Positions 22,588 through 34,319 of a stretch of DNA of 64,000 nt are shown piece by piece. The notes beneath the pieces were generated by a model. The model did not search any database, was not told the origin of the DNA, and saw nothing but the letters and a program-made list of their open reading frames with translations. A program made the translations under genes and the position numbers. Source of the stretch: Dipteronia dyeriana. Taxonomy: Eukaryota > Streptophyta > Magnoliopsida > Sapindales > Sapindaceae. The DNA lies in assembly GCA_032871835.1 (NCBI GenBank), contig CM065295.1, positions 44,204,360 to 44,268,359 on the forward strand. The letters are read 5' to 3'. Every line of letters starts with the position of its first letter. Positions within the stretch are counted from its first letter, which is position 1.

Positions 22588-24850
22588 TGAATTTCTCTTC
22601 TTCTTTATAGTGCAAATATACCTTGTGAGGGGGGGGGGGGGGGGGGGGGGGGGGGGTGGGCGGGGTTATAGGTTTAGACTCAAATATTAGTCTTCTTTAA
22701 AAATAATGCAATTTTAACAATGCTAAACAAAAGTTGCAAATAATGACACAAGATATTTACATGGTAGACCTTCGAAGAGAAAACATCAACGGGTTGATTC
22801 CACATCCGCCGGCTAAAGCAAATCCACTAGTGGATAAAAAGATACAATCTCTCAAGTGATCTCTTCACCTAGCAACTACCCTTTTATCCTACTTAATGAA
22901 CTTGATGCCACCTTGCTCACCTATCCGAATCCTCCTAACCCAAGGCAAGACTTCCTTGCTTAGCTATCCAAGGCTTCACACCTCTAGCCAAGACTTTCTT
23001 GCTCAACTATCCAAGGCTTCACACCTCTAGTTGAGACTTCCACTTGCTTAGCTATTCGAGTCTTCAAACTCTAGCTAATACTTCCAAATGCTCAAATGAA
23101 AGAATCACTCTAAGATATGAGACTTTCTACCTCTTCACAAGGAAATGATCTAAGTGCTATGCAAATGATGCAATCACACACAAATAGAAAATGTTGATCA
23201 AACACAATCTATGAACATGCAACAATATAGCTAGAATATGCTTCCAAGGTCAATCATCAATGTATCTAGACTACCTAAGTATGTTATCAACTAAGAACTA
23301 GTTAGAAGAAATGAATATAAAAAATTAAATACAACTTAGTTCCTAGGGAATGAAATCAAATCTAGAAATAAGCAATCAAGCATAAGAACAAAAGATTTCT
23401 AGAAACAATTTCATGTGTAACAAGTTTAGCACAAATCATTCAATTTATCACAAACCTAGCTAAACTTGAAATCAAATGAAAAAACCTCAAAATGATATCA
23501 AAATCATCCTAATCATGCTTCTTAATCAAATAGCATCATTCAACAAGAAGATCAAAAAAGAAAACTAAGAAGAAGATGATATACCAACCATGGATAAAAT
23601 CTCGAACTGAAAATCTGGACACCGAGAAAAATCAAGATATCCTTTTGTTCTGAAAATTCTTAGGTTTTGTAGATCTCTTCAAGACACTTGATTTTGGGTT
23701 TTGAATCAAGTAAATCGGTGTTGAAATGAAGAAGATATCATAAAAACAAAAGCTCAAAAAATTAAAGAAAAATTCTCTATAGTGCAGTCTCGTTTTTGAT
23801 GGAGAACCACTAGAATATCTTGATTAAACAATCTCAACCTTCTTGAAAATGATCAAGAATTGAAATGCGAACAATCTCCATCTTGAATCAATTGAATCAG
23901 AGTTCAAACGAAAAAGATATGGTGTTTGGGAGATGAGAAAGTTGAGAGAAACTTTTCTGCACAGGTTTTTTATATTCGAAGTGTAAGAGAGAAGAGATAT
24001 TTAAAGGAAAGGGAAAAGAAAGCAAAAGACTAAATTGCCCCCACCCTTTAGGCCTTCCCCAAGATGGCGTGTGACCATCTCAGCACCAGCTAGGGTGTGA
24101 GCCCGAGATGGTCACGTGCCATCTCCGGTTTGCACCTTGTGATGGCCTTTGGCCATCGTGCTTCTCCCTTGCGCTCCTCTCGCGTTCTTTGACCGTTCTT
24201 CGGCCTCCGTACTCCAGATTCAAATCCTTTTTTTGATTACGAACCAGGAATCTCTCACAAACATGGAAGAATATGAAACTCAACCCAGAAAATAGAAATT
24301 AGACTCGATGCACGAAGACGAAGACAATGCATGCAACATGACTGGAAAGTTTCATAACCCGTGACTTAGAACTCGAAATCAAATGCATGAGTAACCGGAA
24401 TATTTGGAACTCGATCATGAACAATTTAAGACTAAAATCAAGTTCAATATCCATGTTATTCAAACATATAAACATGCAAACACATTTCACATAAGAATAC
24501 AAACTTCATAGACACAGTCTACATACATGCATTTTCCAAAACTTATCAATTCTATACCAATGCATGAGCATTCAAAGTCAAGTGTGTGGATGTGTTATAA
24601 ATGGTGCGCTATGATGTAGGGATACATATGTATGATATGTGTGTGTGCGTTTATGCCTTGTAAGAGAAAAAGGAATTTCGATACCTTAGCATCTAAGAAT
24701 AATACCAATCCTCTTGAAGACAAACTTTGCATGCGGAGTCGCTTCCTTCTTTGAAACCCGATCTAATCATGAACCACTTAAGCAACTTAGCAATACAAAC
24801 AAAGAGCGTTTTTTTATGGAATCAAGCCAACACAAATCTAAAACCTAACA
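22588..24850 (-). repeat. Solo LTR, family D, in Athila gag (2263 bp)
   Basis: Starts TGAATTTCTC and ends AAACCTAACA on the + strand (minus-strand start TGTTAGGTTTTAG). Perfect 5-bp duplication CTAAT (22583-22587, 24851-24855). Content is homologous to 34320-36807, including four minisatellite units and a 28-base G run (22629-22656). No internal region remains. Confidence 0.92.
22629..22656 (+). repeat. G28 homopolymer in the solo LTR
   Basis: Twenty-eight consecutive G near the U5 end of the LTR, at the same relative place as the run at 55997-56023. Confidence 0.9.
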
Positions 24851-26599
24851 CTAATCAAAATCCATCTCTAGTGCAAAGTCTAGCATAAGAACCAACTGAT
24901 ATCGCCATGGCAGTTAAAAGGACTCTCCACGATTATCTTATGCCTAGGGTGGACTAGACCATATCATCCATTAGAAGACTAACAGCTGTAGCAAATAACT
25001 TAGAGATAAAGCCAACTCTTATTCAGATGATTGTAGCCACAGTTTGGTTCTACGAGCTACCTCATGAAGACCCAATTTTGCACCTCTAGAGCTTGAATGA
25101 GATATATAACACCTTTCGGTACAATAGAGCCTCAGAAAAATTCATCAAGCTGAAGTTGTTTCCGTTCTCTTTGAAGGACTGAGTAAAGGCATGGCTACTA
25201 TCACTACCTCCGGATTCCATCGAGTTATTTGATCAATTGGCAGAACAAGTTTTGAACAAGTATTTTCATCAAGGAAAGGCTGTCCGCCTTCTTCAAAATG
25301 ATATCACCTCCTTTGCCAAATTCAAAAATGAGAGTCTATACAAAGCTTGGGAGAAATTCACGGAGCTTTTTAAAAATTTCCACACAATGGACTAGCAAAG
25401 TGGCAGGTTTTGCACGCATTCTACCAAGGGATCACATTTTCAACAAGAAATTCGGTGGATGCAGCCGCGAGAGAATTACTTATGAGTAAGACGACATATG
25501 TGGCTTATGAGATTGTAGAAGGAAAGACTATTAACAACAACCATTGGGGTAGTGAAAGAAAACTTTTAAAGAAGGGTCCTAGTGTGCTTGAGGTGGATGA
25601 ATTAACAAGTGTGAATGCCTAACTTGAAACGCTCACCAAGCAAATGAATAAGATGAGTGTGGGAACTAGCCAAACTAATGTTGCTAGCTGTAAGCTATGT
25701 TCGGGGCCACATGTGAGATCAGATTGTCAAGTTGGCAACCCTTTTGCTTCCAACTTTTCAGATCAAGTGGCTTTTAGAGGCTATAACAGAAACTTCAACA
25801 ACCAACAAGCAACCCAAAACCCAAAAAATAACCCATTTTCCAACACCTATAATCCAGGATGGAGGAATCATCCCAAATTTTCTTGGAAGGATAACTAGTA
25901 ACAACAATAATAAAATTTAAACCAAAGGCAACCTCCCAATTTTGAGAGCCAATAGTAACCTCAAGCTTACAACCGACAGAATCTTGGTTTTTAGAACCAA
26001 ATTATGGCTTTGAAGCAGAAAGGAAGCCAACCATTGAAGACCTTATTTCCAAGTACCTTGTAAAGATAGACAACTTGATGGACATCTAAGATGCAACACT
26101 CAGGAAGCTTGACTCTAAAATGGACCAAATTACTCAACATAACCAATCCTTCATTAAAAATCTTGAGGTGCAAGTTGGTCAATTAGCAAAGGGAGTCCAA
26201 GTAAGACAACAAGAGACCTTGCCTAGTGATACAATCACCAACTTGAAGGAGTAATGCCAAGTTATCACACTAAGGAGTGGTATGAATGTTTACAACAATT
26301 TTGGGGTAAGAAATGAGGTTGTGATTAATGATAATGAGGAAATTGTGGTTGATTATGATAAAGAGTTGAAGGATGATGAAGTGATCTTGAAGAATGATTA
26401 ATCTAGTGAGCCACCAACAACATCGTGTGATCCACCACCACTTCCACAAGTCAAAACATATGTTCCACCAATTCCATACCCGTAAAGGTTGAGGATGTAT
26501 AAGGATGCCCAAATCTTAGCAAAATTCCTAGAAGTATTCAAAAAACTACACATCAATATCCTTTTTACAGAAGCTATAGGAGTTTGAGACGGTGACGTT

Positions 26600-29500
26600 G
26601 ACGGATGAATGTGGTGCAATACTACAAAACAATCTTCAACCAAAGTTGAAAGAGCTGGGAAAATTCACCATCCCTTGTACCATTGGTACATTGGAATTCA
26701 GCAAGATATTAATTGATGCAGAAGCTAGCATTAATCTAATGCCATTCTTGATATTTTAAAAGTTGGGTTTAAGTGAAGTGAAGCCAACAAATATCACCTT
26801 GCAACTAGCGGATCGATCAATAAAATATCCAAGAGGGGTAATGAAAGATGTGTTAGTGAAGGTCGATAAATTATACTTCCAAGTGGACTTTGTGATCTTA
26901 GATGTGAATGAGGATATATATGTGCCTTTACTTTTAGGAAGGTAGTTTTTAAAAACTGTAGAAGCAATGATTGATCTAAGGGATGACAAGATGACTTTGA
27001 GAGTCGGTGATGAGAAATTCATGTTTGATATGGCTAAGGTAGTGAAGAAGCCAGATCAAGTTGAAGATTGCTTGAGAGTGGAATTTATGGACCCACTTAT
27101 AAAAGAAGTTGTTAGAATGAAAGAATCAAAGGAACCTTTACAAGCTTGCATTGTCAATAATGCAACTAAAGATGATGATGATGAGGAAGTAACAGAGTAT
27201 GCTTCACACTTAGATGCATTCTCGATGGGACGTGCTAAGAATGGATAGTGATTCAAAGACCTTGGCATGAGCAAGCCAAAATTCCTCTTTCTATAGAGAA
27301 GCCTCCACAACTTGAGCTTAAGCAATGCCTTCTCACTTAAGGTATGCTTTCTTAGATGAACCAATATGCTTGCCAATGATTATGTCATCCATTTTGAACA
27401 AGGTAGAAGAAGAAAAGCTATTAGGAGTTCTTAGAGAGCATAAGAAGGCGATTGGGTGGTCAATCTCAAACATCAAGGGAATTAGTCCGACCTTGTGTAT
27501 GCATAAAATCCTAGTGGAAAAACAATTGAAGCCTACAGTAAGCAAAATTTTTAAAGCTTTTAGATGCAGGGATTATATATCCGATATCGGATAGTCCTTC
27601 GGTAATCCCTGTTCAGGTGGTGCCTAGGAAATATGGAATTATGGTAATGTCAAATGCCAACAATGAATTGATTCCTAATCAGAAAATTTCTAGCTGGAAG
27701 GCTTGTATTGACTACCGAAAGTTAAATGATGCCACTAGAAAAGACCATCTCCCGCTATCGTTTATCAATCAAATGTTAGAGAGATTGGCGAGGCATGAGT
27801 ACTATTGTTTTCTAGATGTGTATTTAGGATATAATCAAATCCCTATTGACCCCAAAGACCAGGAGAAAACTACCTTCACTTGTCCCTATGAGACTTTTAC
27901 CTATAGAAGAATGCCATTCGGGTTGTGTAATGCTCTAGCTACATTTCAGAGGTGTTTGACGACTATTTTTTCAGACATGGTGGAGAGATTTATAGCGGTC
28001 TTTATGGATGACTTTTCTATTTTTGGGAAATCATTTGATGACTGCTTGAGGAATTTAGAGTTAGTTTTGTAGAGGTGTGAAGAAAAGAACCTTGTTCTCA
28101 ATTGGGAAAAGTGTCACTTCATGGTGCAAGAAGGGACTGTGCTTGGCCATAGAATTTCCAGCAAAGGCATAAAAGTTAATAGAGCAAAAGTTGAAGTAAT
28201 TGAGAAGTTGCCACCACCGATTTTAGTTAAAGGAATTAGAAGCTTTTTGGGGCACACCGGGTTCTATAGGCACTTCATAAAAGACTTTTCAAGGATTTCG
28301 AAGCCCTTATGCATATTATTGATGAAGGATTCACCGTTTGTGTTTGATAAAGAATGTCATAAGGCTTTGGGCTATTGAAGAAAGAGCTTACTTCCGCTCC
28401 AATAATTTCAGCCCTAGATTGGAGATTTCCTTTCAAATAAATGTGTGATGCAAGTGATTTTACACTGAGTGCAGTTTTTGGCCGAAGAAAAAGGAAAAGG
28501 CTTCATGTGATCTATTATGCATGCCAAACTTTGATTTATGCCTAAGTCAACTATGCAACGACGAAGAAGGGGATCCTAGCTATTGTGTTTGCCTTTGAAA
28601 AATTCAGATTGTATTTGGTGGGATTAAAGGTCATTGTGTACACTGATCATGCAACCATCAAGTACTTATTGAACAAGAAAGATGCCAAGCCTCGGTTAAT
28701 AAGATGGATTTTGCTTCTACAAGTGTTTGACTAGGAAATAAAGGACAAGAAAGGAACCGAGAATCTTATATAGACCATCTATCCAAACTTGAGAGTGATA
28801 AGAAGAAAGAGGATACAGTTCCAATCAACGAACAGTTTCCAGATCAGTTGTGTACCGGATGATGAGATGAGTAGCATTTTAGGCCATTTTCACTCCATGG
28901 AGTGTGACAGACATTTTGGTGGAATCCAAACAGCACGAAAAATTCTTCAGTCAGGTTTCTATTAGCCTGCCCTTTTTCATAATGCTAAAAGCTTTGTGGA
29001 AGCATGCGGCAAGTGCCAAAGAACTGGGAACATCAGTAAAAGGAATAAAATGCCATTAAATGTCATGTTGGAAATGAAGTTTTTCAATGTATGGGGTATC
29101 AACTTTATGTGCCCTTTCCCAAGTTCGTACGGGAATCAGTACATGTTGGTAGCATTGGACTATATGTCCAAATGAGTTTATGTCGTAGCTCTTCCAGCAA
29201 GTAATTCAAAGGTCGTTACCAAATTTTTGAGGAAAAACATTTTCTCAAGGTTCGGCACTCCATATGCAATAGTGAGTGATGGATACTAACATTTCTACAA
29301 TAGGCAATTTGAAGCAGTGCTAAGTAAATACAGAGTAAAGCATAAAGTGACCACTCCATACCACCCACAAGCTAATGGTCAAGCTGAAGTCTTGAACCGC
29401 GAGCTTAAGAGTATTCTATAGAAGACTTTGGGGGTTGGGAGAAAAGATTTGAAGAAAAGATTGGGCAAAACAGTTTTACGATGCCTTATGAGCCTATAGA

Positions 29501-29939
29501 ACCGCCTTCAAGACCCTAATTGGCATGTCTCTTTTCAGGTTGGTTTTCAGAGAGGTATGTCAACCTCCTAGTCGAGTTAGAGCATAAGGCCTTTCGGGGT
29601 GGTAAAAGCACTAAACTTTGACATGAGAGCTACGAGTGAAAAATGGATCCTTCAACTTAATGAGCTGGAAGAAATGCGTCTTGATGCTTATGAGAATTCC
29701 TGGATCCATAAAGAAAAAACTAAGAGATGGATGACAAGCATTTTTTGAAGAAAGAAATTCAAGTGGGGAATCAAGTCTTACTTTTCAATTCAAGATTTCG
29801 TCTCTTCCCCAGAAAATTGAAAAGTAAATGGACGGGGCCATTTACGGTAAAGAAAGATTTTCCTTATGGAGCTGTGGAGATCGAGAATGATGCAATGGAA
29901 AGCTTCAAGGTAAATGGACAAATATTGAAAATCTACTAA
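26600..29939 (+). pseudogene. Athila pol (protease-RT-RNase H-integrase), broken
   Basis: Polyprotein for reverse transcription and integration. Protease at 26680-26945: the active site reads DAEASINLMP where DLGASINLMP is usual, with LLLGR at the end. RT at 27600-28370: CIDYRKLNDATRKDHLPL, PFGLCNALATFQRC and the catalytic FMDDF (about 28000). RNase H at 28380-28800: only short pieces, with [10 protein letters not shown]. Integrase at 28850-29940: zinc-finger CGKCQRTGNIS, core with SDGY replacing SDGG near 29275, [12 protein letters not shown], then a GPF motif; ends TAA at 29937-29939. No chromodomain is seen. Many stops and frameshifts. Confidence 0.88.
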
Positions 29940-31216
29940 AAGCATGAGGCGGAATGAATTGTGGAGGTAATCAGCCTCCGGAAACCTAACTGAGAGTAGA
30001 AAGGAATGTGCCATAGCTGTAAATAGTAGATTAGAGTTTAAGTTAATTTAATTTTTCAAAATTTTGTATATCTTTATATATTTCTTCATATGATGAATCC
30101 TCCATTTTTTCCCATGCGTTTGATGTGAATTTGTGAGTTTTAAGAGAATATAGGTTTGTAAGAAGGGAGGTTTTCATTCAGGACAAAAGAGTGCATGAAA
30201 GAAGAAAAGAGAATAAGAGAATCAGAGAATTCAGTTTCACTCGGTACGCATACCACAACATTAAAAAAAAAGAAGCGAACCGTAACACGTACTGCGTGAC
30301 TCTTCAATGGAACCACTGATAAGTTATGCAGTACACAAGCAACATCAGAGCAAGTGGTATACGTATGTGTATTGTATGGATGCAAGAGCTGATCCTCTGA
30401 TCAGTTATGCGGTACACGAACTGTATCAGACCAAGTGAACCGTAACTCACATCGCGTAGAAATGAAGTGTGGCCTTTAATATGTTTTACTGTTGAACACG
30501 CAGTATGCGTACTGCAACAACTCCATTTAATAAAACACAACGTTTACCAAGGTGAAAAGTCCATTTACGCGGTATGCTACGTCAAGGCGCACCACGTAAA
30601 TCTGAAAAAAAATGTTTATATCAGATTAGTTACGACTTTTTTTTATCACATTCGCTCTCTCACACAATTCAATTTTTTCTCTCAAGCAAGGCTTCCTTCA
30701 AGAACTCGACTGGTATGTATCTCATCCCTTTTCTCTCTATTTTTCGTTGCATTCAAATCCTAACACCTATTCTTTAAATTTGAATGATTTAGGGCATAGA
30801 TTAATGCAAATTTCTAATGTTAGGGTTTGTTTCAGCTTTCAATTTTTGGGATTCTTATGGTTTTTTTTTACCTTAATCGCACATGAAATACCTATTTGTA
30901 GTGTTTATTTATTGTTTGAGCATTTTATGTGTGGTTTTTATGTGGATTTTGAAGAAATTTTGAAATTTGAGGGTTTAGTGTTATGCTTTTGTTTGATTTT
31001 GGTGGAACTTTGAATAACTGATCCTTTTGGTTTTAGTTATGTCAAATTGTATGATTACATGTGGTATATAGCCAATTTTGATGTTGGTTGGTGATTTTTG
31101 GCGTGTTGCTCAAAAATGTGATAGGTATATTGAGATTTTGTGTTGATTTAAATGTGGTTATGGTTTTGTGTGAAATGTGGTGTACTTTGTAAATTTTAAG
31201 CGTCACAGAAGTTTCA
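29940..31216 (+). other. Athila region between pol and the env-position ORF
   Basis: No ORF of note. 30240-30600 is packed with alternating GTAC, CGGTATGC and TGCGTAC words that recur at 21000-21220 in the 5' LTR. 30840-31210 is T-rich leader-like sequence just before the ATG at 31217. Confidence 0.45.
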
Positions 31217-31999
31217 ATGGTAAATCCTAGAGGAAGGAAAACCACTCCGGCTAGAAAGAGGAGTGTTGGTTTGTCTTCTAGGGGTCAACAATATTGTGTA
31301 CAGAACCGGGACTTCTCTGGGAGAACGGCGAAGCTTGACTAGTCCCAGTTTGTTTTTGAGAGGGACATTCACCTAAAGGATCTCATGCAAACCACGGTCC
31401 CGAAACCGTAGTACAAAGGAAATGGGAAAGATTCGTCCAAGTTTTAGGGATCGCGAATGCCATGTTGGTGTAGGAATTTTATGCTAGCATGATTTCTTAG
31501 GCGGTTAAGGTTGGTGGCCCAATTCTGATGCGAGGGATCAAGTACACACTCAGCACTACCAAGATCAACACTTACTTCGGCATTTCGGATTACCCAAATC
31601 TCAGTGACGGGTATGTAGCCACACATGCGTTGAAGGGGAGTTTTGACAAGGCCCTCCGAGAGACAAATGATGATGTTTGGGAGGCTGGTCACATATTGAA
31701 GCAATCCGAGTTCCCTTAGACTTTGGCCTTCTGGAACCTTTTCATTACGTTTTCCCTCATGTTAGCTCTCTATCGGACGACAGTATCAAGGCCCCGTGCT
31801 GATTTGCTCCATTGTCGCCTGACTCAGGCGAAGATTGGTATAAGCCAAGTCATTTTGGGAGCCATTATCGACATTGGCATTATCAATGCGCATCAGGGCA
31901 TGAAGCTGAAATTAGTGATCTTTCCAAGCTTCATCACTGCCCTTCTAAAACAAAAAGGAGTCTCAGATTTCAATACAGATGAGATGAGGTCGAACACAA
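31217..31999 (+). pseudogene. PF20167-like 'putative plant transposon protein' ORF in Athila
   Basis: Unknown function; this family sits at the env position of some plant retroelements. ATG at 31217 opens a basic N-terminus (PRGRKTTPARKRS), with stops at about 31340 and 31410. The conserved part begins near 31420 with a WERFVQVLGIANAMLV-like text in a shifted frame. It continues through EFYASM, ILMRGIKYTLSTTKINTYFG, LAFWNLFITFSLML, SRPRADLLHCRLTQ and FPSFITALLKQKGV. It ends abruptly at about 31999, where the 3' LTR tail begins, so the C-terminus and the start of the 3' LTR were lost in one deletion. Confidence 0.65.
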
Positions 32000-32000
32000 T

Positions 32001-32329
32001 AGGGGATACGAACATATAACATATGCACGTACAATTTAGAGGTCAAGTGAGTCAAGTGTATAATTAGAAGGGTGAGGTGGATTCGAGTTCTAATACATTT
32101 TTATCACATTCGTTCCTTATTGTGATTGGTATTCTATTTTGTTTTAGTTTACTTGCCTTAGTATAAAATCTTGGAAACTCTTAATTTCGATTGTTCAAAA
32201 GTATACAAGATGTTAAAACCCAGTAATCAAAACCTTCGTCTCTGTGGGAACGATCTCTACCTCTTCGTTGTACCACTGCTCCGACTTCGTACTATTGCTA
32301 GAGTCAGCATGAGTAGTTTGACGTGATCA
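32001..32329 (+). repeat. Athila 3' LTR, 5'-truncated
   Basis: AGGGGATACGAAC to GTGATCA aligns with the last ~320 bases of the 5' LTR (22012-22334). The first ~1.2 kb of the LTR is missing or not recognisable. It is followed by the duplicated ATGAT. Confidence 0.85.
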
Positions 32330-32334
32330 ATGAT

Positions 32335-34314
32335 TCAAATTAGCTGTCTTCTGGCACGAGTCACAAGAACGCACAAACTGCCTTGCATCATGGTGCAATA
32401 AAGGGCAAGAAGTAACCCATGCACAATACCTTGTAGGCCAGCGCTTCTCCCCTTACATGGTTCCCATAGTCCCCTGAGTGTACCTCTGAGTGCCTAGACC
32501 GCTTCATTAGGGTGCAAGCATCCAAGTAGCGGGAGAGATCTTCCCTTGCAGTAGAGGTACCCTTATATCAGGTAGTATGGCACCGTGACTATTTTGAGTT
32601 TACGCTCTTGATCAGGATCTTCGGACAGCTTCTCCTTTTAGAGGTATTCCGTGATAGGATCCATTCAACAGGGGAGACCATCCACTAGGCTAACATTCTT
32701 TCCCTCGGCTATGATTGATTGGGGAATAAGCTAGAGCGGTACTCTCTTTTACAGCTTCTGTCATCTGTTGCTGGTATCTTGGCAAGGACATCCGTCTCAT
32801 GGTTCTGATGCCTAAGTATACTCTCTATCTTGAATCCTTTGAACTGGGTCATGAGTTTATGAACCGGGTCATGAGTTTCTGAACCCTTTCATGGTAGGCT
32901 ACCATATTTTCTCCCTTTCCTTGGTACAACCTTGTCACCTGGTTGACCACTAATTGTGAGTCACTTTTAACTTGGAGGTAATCTGCCCCATGCTCCGTGA
33001 CCACCCTTATTCCTACTAGCAAGGCTTCATATTCAACCTCATTATTGGTAGCGCTGAATTCGAACATGAAGCTATGGCAGCACTCGACCTTCTTTGGATC
33101 TGTCAGAACAATTTTTACCTTCTTATTGACTGGATGCACCATTTGTATACAAAATCCAGACTACTCGATTAACGAGCCAGTCTGTAGGTTTTTTTTATTT
33201 TTAGGGGACCGGGTCCAAGCTTATCATGGTACAAAGGTCATTATTCATATTCAGATTTCATATTGAACTATGCTATGAAATCTGCCAAAGTCTGGGCTTT
33301 GATTGTGGTTTTGACTTTGTATTTGATATCGTATTAGGTGAGCTCTAGAGCCCACAATACTAACCTCCCCAATACATCTGGTCTAGAGGAATTGCCTTAG
33401 TGGTTGATCGATGACCATTGCGATTGAGTAAGCTTGGAAATAGGGGCAGAGCTTCCTAGCTGTGGTCATGAGGGCCAAGATGAGCTTCTCCAAGAGAGTA
33501 CAATTTTTCTCTGGCTTGGACAAAGCACGACTCATATAATAGATGGGTCATTGGACTTCATCTCCACAATATTTTACTATGGACCCACTAACAGATGTCT
33601 CAGTTACTGTCAAGTGCAGCTACAACACCTCTCCCAGTATAGGTTTGCCTAGCAGCGGTGTGCTAGCTAGCTATTCCTTCTAAGATTTAAAGGCTAGATA
33701 GTTGTCTTGGTTCCATTTCATATTCTTCCCTTGTTTGATAGCTTTAAAGAAGGGAATGCACATGTCGGTTGACCGTGATACGAAACGGTTGAGGGCTTCT
33801 ATCTGACTGGTCAGTCCTTATACCTGTTTAAGGGATGTGGGAGACTCAAGGTCCAAGATGGCCTCGATCATCTCTGGATTGGATTCTATTCTTCTTTCGT
33901 GCACCATGAATCCAAGGAACTTTCCCGTGCCACCCTAATGGCACACTTGGTGGGGTTCAACCGTATCTGATTCTCCCTTATTACTTGGAAAGTTTGACGA
34001 AGGTGGTCCTAGTACTGCTCATCTACATGGGCTTTAATGATCATGTCATCTGTGTGCACCTTCATCGTCTTCCCTTTTTGCTTCTTGAATAACCAAATCA
34101 CCAATCACTGGTAAGTAGCACCTACATTCTTAAGACCAAGCGACATTACCTTGTAGTAGTAAAAACCTTGCCCTGTGATGAAGCTGATCTTGTCTTGGTC
34201 GGCGGGGTGCAACATGATTTGATTGTACCCTGAAAAGGCATCCATGAATCTAAAGAGCTTGTTTTCGCTGGTCGAATCTACCAGTTAATTCATCTTTGGT
34301 TATGGGAAATAGTC
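32335..34314 (-). pseudogene. Tat pol: RT C-terminus, RNase H, integrase zinc finger
   Basis: Middle of the split Tat polyprotein. Read leftwards from the Sirevirus-like insertion: PITKDELTG, the catalytic motif changed to HTDD where YVDD is usual (about 34050), GKFLGFMVHERRIESNP, ALNRFVSRSTDMCIPFFKAI (RT thumb/connection). Then comes the Tat RNase H with FSATNNEVEYEALLVGIRVV and VKSDSQLVVNQV (32849-33142), and the integrase zinc finger with VHSGDYGNHVRGEALAYK and CDSCQKTANLNH at the Athila junction. Stops and frameshifts throughout. Confidence 0.82.
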
Positions 34315-34319
34315 CTTCA

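Larger units (their letters stand above)
22561..25898 (+). pseudogene. Athila gag, split by a solo LTR
   Basis: Capsid/nucleocapsid protein. ATG at 22561 gives MANQNAPPN before the solo LTR (22588-24850). Gag resumes at 24856 with RTLHDYLMPRV, SSIRRLTAVANNLEIKP, a capsid core to about 25500, and a zinc knuckle, CKLCSGPHVRSDC (about 25690-25730), followed by a Asn/Gln/Pro-rich tail ending at 25898. At least seven stops or frameshifts break it. The order matches Athila gag. The upstream stretch 22400-22560 also reads in frame, so the true start may be further left. Confidence 0.85.
18760..32329 (+). mobile_element. Athila-lineage Ty3/gypsy element inserted in the Tat integrase
   Basis: Starts TGATATG and ends GTGATCA, flanked by a perfect 5-bp duplication ATGAT (18755-18759 and 32330-32334). 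The interrupted integrase text rejoins across it: the zinc finger with CDSCQKTANLNH on the right and HVPPEQL on the left. It contains the 5' LTR, an Athila-type primer-binding site, gag, protease, RT, RNase H, integrase, a PF20167-like ORF and the tail of the 3' LTR. It also carries a hAT element and a solo LTR of its own. Confidence 0.9.

Noticed and set aside
26270..27376. Minus-strand ORFs of 80-106 codons
   Set aside because: Shadows of the plus-strand Athila gag-protease region.
29727..29939. Chromodomain at the end of the Athila integrase
   Set aside because: The C-terminus ends shortly after the GPF motif; no chromodomain aromatic residues follow, as expected for Athila, a non-chromovirus.
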